From Acidobacteria bacterium 13_2_20CM_2_57_6 (GTDB lineage: Bacteria; Acidobacteriota; Terriglobia; Acidiferrales; UBA7541), in contig MNEA01000140.1 in NCBI GenBank assembly GCA_001917435.1, forward strand, positions 1-51,344: 51,344 nt of DNA. Reading direction: 5' to 3'. The stretch's first letter is position 1, and each line of letters opens with the position of its first letter. The notes under the pieces were generated by a model. That model saw only the letters and a list, made by a program, of their open reading frames with translations. It had not been told where the DNA came from and searched no databases. Positions 1-7,053 of the stretch are shown here, one piece after another. The position numbers were made by a program, and so were the translations under genes.

Positions 1-367
1 CGCTAGGCTGCAAGTCGGATAGATGGGGAGATACCGGTAGCTCGATGGGAGCGGTCCCGGTGTTAAGAATTTTAAACTCTACTTGGAACGGCTCGGCTGC
101 ATTGATGTCCGTCGGAGTAACACGCATTAAGTAGATTCCCAGAGCGCGCGGATCGCGCTGGTTGGGTGCACCATCTCTCAAGATGCTACCGCCGTAGCCA
201 CTGCCAATACAACCCGTGCCCTCTTTACAATCCGATTGCGGTGCTGGAGGGTGCCGAAGTTCCGTGCGCTGACGAACAGCAGTGAGGTCGATATATTTGA
301 TCTCTTGTGCATTCAGGAGACATGGCAAGGCAAGTAGAAGCAGCAGAAACACCCTAAGAAAAGGCAT
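1..367 (-). CDS. Secreted hypothetical protein, C-terminus cut by window edge
   Basis: An open frame of 122 codons starts at the ATG at 367-365 and runs off the left edge without a stop. The product starts MPFLRVFLLLLLALPCLLNA, a clear Sec signal peptide with likely cleavage before the following Gln. After it comes a Cys-containing stretch (SDCKEGTGCIGSGYGG) and then a beta-rich segment containing FQVEFKILNTGTAPIELPV, which resembles an immunoglobulin-like or DUF11-like 'intermediate increase in repeat' strand pattern. It is divergent from the lipoprotein gene at 525, so both probably use control signals in 368-524. Function unknown; an exported protein is as far as the sequence allows. Confidence 0.7.
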   Translation of the reverse strand, partial: MPFLRVFLLLLLALPCLLNAQEIKYIDLTAVRQRTELRHPPAPQSDCKEGTGCIGSGYGGSILRDGAPNQRDPRALGIYLMRVTPTDINAAEPFQVEFKILNTGTAPIELPVSPHLSDLQPS

Positions 368-524
368 AATCGAGTACCGCCGTTTCAAGTTCCTAGTGGA
401 AGTTTATCCCAATTAGTGCTCCAAGTGCCCGGTTAGTCTTAGCGCTGTGCCTGATTGACTGGTCTGCCCCACCGGAATACAAAGGATTGGAATCAATAGG
501 TCCTTTTTGGGGGGGAGGCGCGAA

Positions 525-1046
525 ATGCATGCCCACCCGAAGCTGCAAGTAGTCTTGTCCATCCTCATCATTCTGTTTGTGAGTGGTTGCGGAGGATCGG
601 CGAGGACGTTTGATTTGGCTCGCGCCTGCATCGTCACGAAGCAACCCGACCCACCCTTTGTGCCCCCGGCACCTTATCCTGTGACTCCCGATGCAAACAG
701 CTTCTGGTTAGGCACGAATGCCCTGTGGACGGCGCTCCCTTTGGACGGAACATGGAAGGGTCTGTCTCATTACACACCCAATGATCCGACATTCCGGCAA
801 GTGACCTTTTGGTGGCGACAAGGTTACGACGCCCATGCCGAGCCGCAGCCGAACCTGACTGTTACAGGGACACGACTCGATCTTTCCGCAACACCTCTGC
901 TTTCCGGCCCGGCTAGCAATGGCTGGGTGCAACCGGATCAACCGTTCATGGATGTCGGTATCAATGTTCCGACGCTGGGGTGTTGGCGGATTACGGGTAC
1001 GTACCAGGGTCAGGAGCTGAGCTACACCGTGCTGGTGACACAGTAA
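525..1046 (+). CDS. Small lipoprotein, hypothetical
   Basis: A 173-residue product. I chose the ATG at 525 over an upstream in-frame TTG at 507 because GGAGG at 514-518 sits six bases before the ATG. The N-terminus has a short hydrophobic stretch ending in the lipobox LFVSGC, with the lipidated Cys near residue 22, so it should be a membrane-anchored lipoprotein. The mature part is rich in Trp, Pro and aromatic residues, and ends with a beta-strand pattern around LGCWRITGTYQGQELSYTV. Similar 'CW-x-ITG' C-termini occur in uncharacterised acidobacterial secreted proteins (recalled, not searched). No enzymatic motif is visible. Confidence 0.75.
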   Translation: MHAHPKLQVVLSILIILFVSGCGGSARTFDLARACIVTKQPDPPFVPPAPYPVTPDANSFWLGTNALWTALPLDGTWKGLSHYTPNDPTFRQVTFWWRQGYDAHAEPQPNLTVTGTRLDLSATPLLSGPASNGWVQPDQPFMDVGINVPTLGCWRITGTYQGQELSYTVLVTQ

Positions 1047-1463
1047 TTGGTCGGCACGCGGAATGAGGTCGCTTCACCGGTTTATCCCCTTGCTTGATAT
1101 GGCGTTGCTCGGCCAGCGCACGTCGAATTATGACACTGCTGTTGAAGTTTTAGCCCGCCCCAAACGCTAACTCTGGTAACGCGGAATCCGGACAAGTCCC
1201 TTTTAGCCGCCCCAGGCTACAAGCGGACTCCAAAACTCACAAATGTCGGCGCTTCAAACGACGATCTGGGACATCCGCAAGCTGCCTCCTTGAGGCACGG
1301 TGAAGGTGGCGCAACTAGCGCTACCTGCTTTTTCTCGGCTCAGTTCGAGGAACCGGTTGTCACCCGCGCCGCTCAAAATCAAATCACAAAACCGGTCACT
1401 TTGCCGCTAATGCCGCCTTTTGCCGCCTCATTTTTTTGCAACTGCCGTCATCTCAATTAGATA
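1047..1463. other. Gene-poor stretch next to tRNA-Sec
   Basis: About 417 bases with no frame I would call a gene. All six frames are broken by stops at short spacing. It lies immediately beyond the 3' end of the tRNA-Sec gene, a position where integrating elements sometimes insert, but I see no integrase, no clear direct repeat of the tRNA 3' end and no inverted repeats. Confidence 0.5.
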
Positions 1464-1562
1464 TGGCGGAAGCGTGTGGGAGTCGAACCCACCCCCGAAT
1501 CCGCGAAGGACACGGGCTATGGTTTTGAAGACCACGAGGGTCACCCGACCCCTTTCGCCTCC
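1464..1562 (-). tRNA. selC: tRNA-Sec (anticodon UCA)
   Basis: Read on the minus strand, a 99-base cloverleaf with encoded CCA. The acceptor begins GGAGGCG and pairs with CGCTTCC, followed by discriminator G and CCA. The anticodon stem GGT/ACC closes the loop CTTCAAA, giving anticodon TCA, which reads UGA. The D arm is unusually long (GGGGTC...GACCC), there is a long paired variable arm (CCCG...CGGG), and the T arm is GTGGG-TTCGACT-CCCAC. The long acceptor/T extension, long D stem, long variable arm and UCA anticodon together are diagnostic of selenocysteine tRNA. It implies that selenoproteins and SelA/SelB/SelD exist elsewhere in the genome; none of those is in this window. Confidence 0.93.
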
Positions 1563-1568
1563 GCGAAC

Positions 1569-1598
1569 AGTATAGTGGAGCAGTTTGCGGACTCTCAA
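1569..1598 (-). promoter_or_regulatory. Probable sigma-70 promoter of tRNA-Sec
   Basis: On the minus strand TTGAGA (1598-1593), an 18-base spacer and TATACT (1574-1569). The -10 box ends six bases before the first tRNA nucleotide at 1562, so transcription would start at or very near the mature 5' end. Position and match quality make this credible, but it is sequence inspection only. Confidence 0.55.
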
Positions 1599-1605
1599 GG
1601 AAACG

Positions 1606-4092
1606 TCAGGCGCGCTGGGAAGCGAGAGTGGCGGCCTGCTGAGTGCGGATCAAAGCGGCGACGAGGTCGTAGAGCGCCGGAGCGGTGCAGACTTCATAAT
1701 AGGGATGCGAAGTGGCTCCTCCGACTTTTCCATCGGGAAGCAGTTGCCGCGCGAAGGCCTTGCGCAAAACGAGCAGTTCGACGGATTCGCCAAGCGGCAC
1801 TTCCCCATAAAACAAGGTTACGTTTTGTTTTCCCCAGGGCATATCGAGCTTCGTTTCAATGGTTTCGAGCGAAATTTCCTCGGAAAGCTTTTGAAAGCCT
1901 TCTTCGTTGAGCTCGATGCCGTTGTGGTTGTAGCGGACCAGGAATTCGTCCAACTCTTCCGCCGACGCGCCCTCCATGGTGTTCAGAAACTGGTAAACGG
2001 AAAAGTGACTCTTCTGCCCGGCGAGCATGCGTTTCGCCAGCTTGGCACAGCCTGAAAGACGGTCGGAAAGATTCAACGCCTTCGAAATCATGATGCGCGA
2101 ATCTCCGTCAGTCCAATACGTGGGAGCAGAACCCTGGAAAGCAACTCCCAGGCCGAGTTCGAGCGCGGGAAGATTGCTGTCCGATGCGCGCTCGTTATAC
2201 GAGTTGCAAACGGCCAGAATTTGCCGCGAAAGGATGCACGCTTTGGCGACCGGTCGCGCATAGGCGACGGTCGATTCCGTTTCGAAAATGGCGAGGATGA
2301 TCGCGTCGCCCTCAATGAATACTTTCTTCGCTGAATAGCGATCCAAGAGTTTCTTAACCGGCTCGTGCAAGTTGAGGCTGAAATGGGAAGCAGGGTTTAG
2401 TCCGCGCGAAAGCAAATCCTGAGTCATCCGCGTAGAGCCGCGTACGTCCGACTTGATGATCACGTGCGAAATCACCTGGTCCTGATCCGGCCGGGCTTCC
2501 TCGGGAAGCACGCACTCATATAGCCGGTTGTTCAGGCGGGAGAGTTCGCGGGCCTTTTCCGTGGTTACCAGGTTAATGCGCTCCATGCAGGTGGTCAGAT
2601 GCTCGGCGTCGCGCAGATCTCTTCGCAGGCGCAGAAAGTCGCCGGCAAACCGCAACACGAACGCCAATTTTTCATCGCGGGAATAGCGGCGTATCTTCCT
2701 GGAAAGTTCCTCGATAGCCTTGAGCGACAATTTCTTCGCCGGAACATGCTTGATGACCTGTTCGATTTGCTTCAGCTCGTCTTTGGAAACGAGGGCCTTG
2801 CGGAGTTGCTGCAAGTGCACCGGCGGGCAGTACTCCGAGGCGATGGGTTGAATTTCATAGCTTGCCAGAATGTGGTAGAGAACTTCCTGGAGTTCGAGAC
2901 GATCGAGGAGCTGGGAGAGCAAGCGCGCACGGACTGGCGCCTGCTCCTCTCCAGCGGAGCTCGCGTCAAACAGGCGCTTGGCGTTTTCCGGCTCGTTCAG
3001 ATATTCCCCGAGCCTCCCGGCATGATCCTTCACGAAAAAATCGAGCTTTTGCCGGGCGGAGTCAATCTGGGGGCCCAACTCCTCCAGCTTGCATTCCTGG
3101 TGTTTGAGGCGAGCCTCCAAATCGTTTAGCGACGCTTTCAGGTCGGCGGGGTCGCCGGAATTCAGGAATTTGGTGAAGAAACCATCGTTGCGTTCCAGAC
3201 GCTTACGGGTATTTTCGCGCTGCTCCTCGAGATTCGTGATTTCCGACTGAATCGCCTGTACCGCTTCCAACAGCCCAGTGTGCGCCTGGATGGCTTCGGT
3301 GTGGGCAGGGTCATGGCTGAACGTAACCCCGGCCTCACGAAGGAATTCCTGGAAAAGCTCGTCCATGGCCTCAAAGCGGTCGGGGTCACGCGCATAGTTG
3401 CCCAGCAAGATGTAATGCTCGAGAAAAAAAACATCGTCTTTACCGCCATCGAGAAAAATCAACCGGTTCTTGCAAAGCTCGTAATAGGGAGCGAAATCTT
3501 CGCCAAAGAGGGCGCGGCGCGTTTTTGCGATGACATTGTCTTCTACATCGATCACAGTTTGCGCCACTTGCTGGCCCACACGGCGGACCACGCTTCTCCT
3601 GGCGGACTGCAGCTCCGATAAGCGCGCTTTGATGACGTGAGCCTGCTGGCTGCGTTCAAAATGTTCGCCGCGCTTGCGAATCCATTCCTTGCCTTCAAGA
3701 ATCAGGTTGGCAAATTGATTGCCGATCTCGAAAGTGAGGAATTTTAGCAAGCCCAACCGGAAGAGCAGGTCTATCTCAATGTTTTTGTAATACTTAGCCT
3801 GGGTCAAGGAGCTCTGTAGAACTTCGGAGAGCAGCTTGCGAAACCCCGTGCCGTCCGGCGACCGCGAAGCGCGTAGCTCGAGTCCCGCGAGATAGGTATT
3901 GCTGGTGCTGTGGCGAATCACGTCGAAAAGATAGTCGCGAGCGATTTGGACGAATTTGGGACTCAAGAAGACGTCGTGGTGGATGTTATCCACCCCAATC
4001 GCCAGCGACTCCATAGGAATCGTGACGTTGTAGCTCTTGAGTTCAGGCCGGGCCTGCTCGGTTGGGCTGGGCGATAGGATTTCGTTAAGCAT
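1606..4092 (-). CDS. Large coiled-coil protein with degenerate class III cyclase-like domain
   Basis: An 828-residue product; the ATG at 4092 follows an in-frame TTG at 4095, and neither has a good Shine-Dalgarno sequence. Residues 1-270 are helical with no motif I recognise. Residues about 275-355 are a charged coiled coil. The C-terminal third (about 540-690) follows the pattern of class III nucleotidyl cyclases: IIKSDVRGSTRMTQ resembles the D-x-R-G-F/S-T strand, FIEGDAIILAIF resembles the GD hairpin, and KALNLSDRL resembles VNLAARL. By position the two metal Asp (about D549, D596) and the transition-state Asn/Arg (about N674, R678) are kept, while the usual base-selecting Lys four residues before the second Asp appears to be Phe. 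There is no signal peptide or membrane segment. It may be a cytosolic regulator with a cyclase-fold sensor rather than an active cyclase. Confidence 0.75.
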   Translation of the reverse strand: MLNEILSPSPTEQARPELKSYNVTIPMESLAIGVDNIHHDVFLSPKFVQIARDYLFDVIRHSTSNTYLAGLELRASRSPDGTGFRKLLSEVLQSSLTQAKYYKNIEIDLLFRLGLLKFLTFEIGNQFANLILEGKEWIRKRGEHFERSQQAHVIKARLSELQSARRSVVRRVGQQVAQTVIDVEDNVIAKTRRALFGEDFAPYYELCKNRLIFLDGGKDDVFFLEHYILLGNYARDPDRFEAMDELFQEFLREAGVTFSHDPAHTEAIQAHTGLLEAVQAIQSEITNLEEQRENTRKRLERNDGFFTKFLNSGDPADLKASLNDLEARLKHQECKLEELGPQIDSARQKLDFFVKDHAGRLGEYLNEPENAKRLFDASSAGEEQAPVRARLLSQLLDRLELQEVLYHILASYEIQPIASEYCPPVHLQQLRKALVSKDELKQIEQVIKHVPAKKLSLKAIEELSRKIRRYSRDEKLAFVLRFAGDFLRLRRDLRDAEHLTTCMERINLVTTEKARELSRLNNRLYECVLPEEARPDQDQVISHVIIKSDVRGSTRMTQDLLSRGLNPASHFSLNLHEPVKKLLDRYSAKKVFIEGDAIILAIFETESTVAYARPVAKACILSRQILAVCNSYNERASDSNLPALELGLGVAFQGSAPTYWTDGDSRIMISKALNLSDRLSGCAKLAKRMLAGQKSHFSVYQFLNTMEGASAEELDEFLVRYNHNGIELNEEGFQKLSEEISLETIETKLDMPWGKQNVTLFYGEVPLGESVELLVLRKAFARQLLPDGKVGGATSHPYYEVCTAPALYDLVAALIRTQQAATLASQRA

Positions 4093-4200
4093 CAAGTTAG
4101 CCAGAATCGGCTATTTTTACGTTAACAGCGGCGGGGGAACCGGGCAAGAAATCCGGTGCGGTGCGTAACCAGAGAGTTAGTGAGGTGGATTACTGATAGG

Positions 4201-4620
4201 CTACAGGACCGTAATCCGGCGAGTGTCACTCCCGAGGTGTTCCAGGCGTACCTGAACCTGCGGCCAGGGGGTTTGCAGGGGGAAGCGCTCGGACCACTCC
4301 AGAATAGCCACGGCAGGGGTTGCGAACATGTCTTCCATGCCGAGGGTTTCAAAATCGTGGAAACTCTCAATCCGGTATAAATCGGCGTGATAGACCTTGG
4401 CGGGCTTGCCATAGACATGAACGAGCGTGAAGGTTGGGCTGGTGACGTCGTCCTCTTTGGCTGCTCCAAGGCCGGAAACAATACCTTTGGTGAGGGTGGT
4501 TTTTCCTGAGCCCAATTCGCCGGTCAGAAGGACCAGCACGGGCGCCTTGAGGCGCTTCGAGAATTCCCTACCCCACTGCGTGGTTTCCTCGGCGGAGTGG
4601 GTGATGAACTCCTCAGCCAC
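4201..4620 (-). CDS. tsaE: tRNA threonylcarbamoyladenosine biosynthesis ATPase TsaE
   Basis: TsaE is the ATPase partner of TsaB/TsaD in making the universal t6A37 tRNA modification. The 139-residue product (GTG start at 4620) has the typical length. It begins VAEEFITHSAEETTQWG, has a Walker A motif TGELGSGKTTLTKG, then DVTSPTFTLVHVY and HADLYRIES, and finally AILEWSERF, all hallmarks of the family. The frame stays open far upstream, but that part overlaps nnrD and has no family similarity. The GTG at 4620 overlaps the nnrD stop by eight bases, which implies translational coupling. An nnrD-tsaE order is common in bacteria. Confidence 0.93.
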   Translation of the reverse strand: MAEEFITHSAEETTQWGREFSKRLKAPVLVLLTGELGSGKTTLTKGIVSGLGAAKEDDVTSPTFTLVHVYGKPAKVYHADLYRIESFHDFETLGMEDMFATPAVAILEWSERFPLQTPWPQVQVRLEHLGSDTRRITVL

Positions 4621-6232
4621 GCTGAAGCTCCCGAATGAGCCGGTCGCGGGAGGATGGGAGGCTCTGCACAACCTCCTGGGCCAGCACCCCGGAAAGCTCA
4701 TGTGTTTGGGCGGAATCCTCGGCGGCGAGTCCGTGCAGGTAGACGCCGAGAGCCAGGACGCGATGCCAATCCTGGGTGCCAAACTGGGATGTGAGCGCGG
4801 CAAGCAGGCCGCTAAGGACGTCGCCTGAGCCACCTTTGGCCAAGCCGGCGTTGCCGGCCGTGTTGATGCATAGATCGCCCGTGGGCGAAGCGACAATGCT
4901 GTGAAAGCCCTTCAGGATGACGTGAGCGTTCCATTTGAGGGCCGACTCACGGGCCACTTTCATGCGGTCGGCTTGCACGTCCTTTGTGGAAGCGCCGAGC
5001 AGGCGCGCCATTTCGCCAGGATGGGGGGTGATCGCAAGAAATTTTGTGTTTCGTTTGCGAAGACTGTCCGCATGCTCAGCAAAGGCGTTTAATCCGTCGG
5101 CGTCGAGTAGAACCGGTAGTTCGGTTTGCGTAACGATGGTGCGAATGAATTCCTGGGTCTGGCGATGCGTGCCCAGACCGGGGCCGATGGCGAGCACGCT
5201 CTTCCCCTCTTCCAATTCGCCAAATGTACCGTCCACCAGGCTTCGCAAAGAGAGCGTGCCGGACTTGGTGGCCTGGAGCGGTTCGGTCATATACTCCGGC
5301 TGACCCACCGCGACGATGGGCTGCACCGGCTCTGGCGTGGCAATGGTGACCAGACCTGCGCCGGATCGCAACGCGGCGCGTCCCGCCAGGATGGCGGCTC
5401 CGCTTTTCCCCATGGAACCGGCGAGTAGCAAGACGTGGCCGTAGGTTCCCTTGTGCGAATCGCCTGCGCGAACGAGAGGCAACGATGCGAACTCTTCCGG
5501 CTCGGCCCAACGAGCAGAGCCTTGGCCGATTTCTTCCACCAAAGCCGCGGGTGAGCCAATCTGCCGAACTTCGAGGTGCCCGCAACAGCCGGCTTGATTG
5601 GACAGAAGTTGGCCAATCTTCGGCGCAGTAAATGTGACCGTTTGGTGTGCGAACAGAACAGGCCCTTCCGCAGGCTGGCCATCGGATGGCAGACCGGAAG
5701 GAATATCAACGGCAAGGATAAAAGCAGGGCGCGCGAGCGTCGCGTTTCTTGAGAATTTGTTGAGTCGAGTGATGGCCTCCGCGATGACCCCGGCTGCGGG
5801 ACCGCGCAGTCCCGTCCCGAGCAAAGCGTCGACAATGGTGTGCGCAGATGCGATTTTAGGCCAAGCGGCCTCCAGGGAAGCGCTGTCTCTAACTTCAGTG
5901 ATTTTCCCCGAACATTTCAGCCAGCGAGAAAGGTTCTCAGCAGCGTCGCCACGCAATTCGTTGGACGATCCAAAAAGAAAGACGATGGGCTCGAAATCAA
6001 CACCCAACTTATCCTCCTTTAAGAAACGTGCAGCAACGAATCCGTCGCCACCGTTATTCCCTTTTCCGCAAAGAAAGGCCGCGCGTTTATTGGTATTTCC
6101 ATAAAGCTTCAGGCGCGCGACGTTGGCTATGTGCTTGCCTGCTTCTTCCATCAATTGCAGGCTGGGGACGCCGTAGCGCTCGGTCGTGAGCCGATCAACT
6201 TCGCGCATCTCGCCAGCAGTGAGGGCTTTCAT
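4613..6232 (-). CDS. nnrD: Bifunctional NAD(P)H-hydrate epimerase / ADP-dependent dehydratase
   Basis: It repairs hydrated NADH and NADPH: the N-terminal YjeF_N domain epimerises R- and S-NAD(P)HX, and the C-terminal ribokinase-like domain dehydrates the S form using ADP. The start is the ATG at 6232 (MKALTAGEMREVDRLT), giving 539 residues, normal for the fused enzyme. The frame is open further upstream, but that part overlaps the preceding dehydrogenase gene. Seen: CGKGNNGGDGFVAAR near residues 55-70 of the epimerase, and GPGLGT, DADGLNAFA, TPHPGEMARLLG and GGSGDVLSGLLAAL in the dehydratase. It starts 16 bases after the SDR gene and overlaps tsaE. Confidence 0.95.
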   Translation of the reverse strand: MKALTAGEMREVDRLTTERYGVPSLQLMEEAGKHIANVARLKLYGNTNKRAAFLCGKGNNGGDGFVAARFLKEDKLGVDFEPIVFLFGSSNELRGDAAENLSRWLKCSGKITEVRDSASLEAAWPKIASAHTIVDALLGTGLRGPAAGVIAEAITRLNKFSRNATLARPAFILAVDIPSGLPSDGQPAEGPVLFAHQTVTFTAPKIGQLLSNQAGCCGHLEVRQIGSPAALVEEIGQGSARWAEPEEFASLPLVRAGDSHKGTYGHVLLLAGSMGKSGAAILAGRAALRSGAGLVTIATPEPVQPIVAVGQPEYMTEPLQATKSGTLSLRSLVDGTFGELEEGKSVLAIGPGLGTHRQTQEFIRTIVTQTELPVLLDADGLNAFAEHADSLRKRNTKFLAITPHPGEMARLLGASTKDVQADRMKVARESALKWNAHVILKGFHSIVASPTGDLCINTAGNAGLAKGGSGDVLSGLLAALTSQFGTQDWHRVLALGVYLHGLAAEDSAQTHELSGVLAQEVVQSLPSSRDRLIRELQRG

Positions 6233-6248
6233 GGAAGGTTCGACAAAA

Positions 6249-6992
6249 TCAAAGCATCCACCCGCCGCTGACATTGACGACCTGCCCGGTAACGTACTCG
6301 GCTTCCTCGGATGCGAAAAAGGCCACTGTGGCGGCAACATCTTCGACGGTCGGGGGGCGGCCGATAGGAAAACGCGCGTCGCGAATCTTACGAGCCTCTT
6401 CCAGCGTTAGCTCGTTCTCATCAATGCTGGAAGGGTTCACGACGTTCACGGTGATGCCGTTCTTGGCTTCCTCGAGCGCCAGAGAGCGTGACAACGCCAC
6501 GACAGCAGCCTTGGCTGCGGCGTAGGCTGAGATTTTCGCCTGGCCGAACGCTCGCTCCGCGCCCACCGCGCCCATATTGATGATTCGGCCCCAGCGCGCT
6601 TTCCGCATGTGCGGTAACGCCGCTCGGCACATATATAAAACCGTCAGCAGATTCGAGGTAAAGATGGATTGCCAGTCCGGAAGCGATGATTCCGCCAGCG
6701 TGCCCCAGCGAAAATCCCCCACGTTGTTGACGATCACGTCGAGCCGCCCGAAGCGATCGACCACCGTCTTGATCAACTGGTCGCAGCGCCCCGCATCGGT
6801 GATATCCGTCTCCACTGCAACACAATCGACGCCATTGGCCTGCAACAGGCGCAACGTCTGCTGCGCCGCGACTTTGTTGGAGCGATACGCAATGGCCATT
6901 CGCGCGCCGTCTTGCGCCAGCCGAAGAGCAAGCCCGCGGCCGATTCCCCGGCTCCCACCTGTCACCAGCGCCACACGATTACGGAGCGACAT
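6249..6992 (-). CDS. Short-chain dehydrogenase/reductase (FabG-like)
   Basis: A 247-residue classical SDR with the Rossmann motif TGGSRGIG near residues 11-18, NNVG near 88, the active-site YAAAK near 157-161 and a C-terminal GQVVNVSGGWML like FabG. It probably reduces or oxidises a carbonyl using NAD(P)H; the substrate is not predictable. An oddity is that the segment IINMGAVGAERAFGQAKIS aligns with FabG's IINIGSVVG, putting Ala where the catalytic Ser normally lies, with a two-residue insertion before the Tyr. It may therefore be a weak or repurposed reductase rather than true FabG. It sits 16 bases upstream of nnrD, so they are probably cotranscribed. Confidence 0.88.
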   Translation of the reverse strand: MSLRNRVALVTGGSRGIGRGLALRLAQDGARMAIAYRSNKVAAQQTLRLLQANGVDCVAVETDITDAGRCDQLIKTVVDRFGRLDVIVNNVGDFRWGTLAESSLPDWQSIFTSNLLTVLYMCRAALPHMRKARWGRIINMGAVGAERAFGQAKISAYAAAKAAVVALSRSLALEEAKNGITVNVVNPSSIDENELTLEEARKIRDARFPIGRPPTVEDVAATVAFFASEEAEYVTGQVVNVSGGWML

Positions 6993-7053
6993 TCTTTTCC
7001 CCGGCGAAATCTCTTGGAAATATTTTCAGTATAGCCTAGCCGTAGCGGAGGTA

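Noticed and set aside
1..1463. Integrated element at the tRNA-Sec 3' end
   Set aside because: No integrase or duplicated tRNA fragment found; the two genes there look like ordinary secreted proteins.
1476..1910. Open frame on the plus strand across the tRNA-Sec
   Set aside because: It is the antisense of the tRNA and of the cyclase-like gene; its product has no domain-like pattern.
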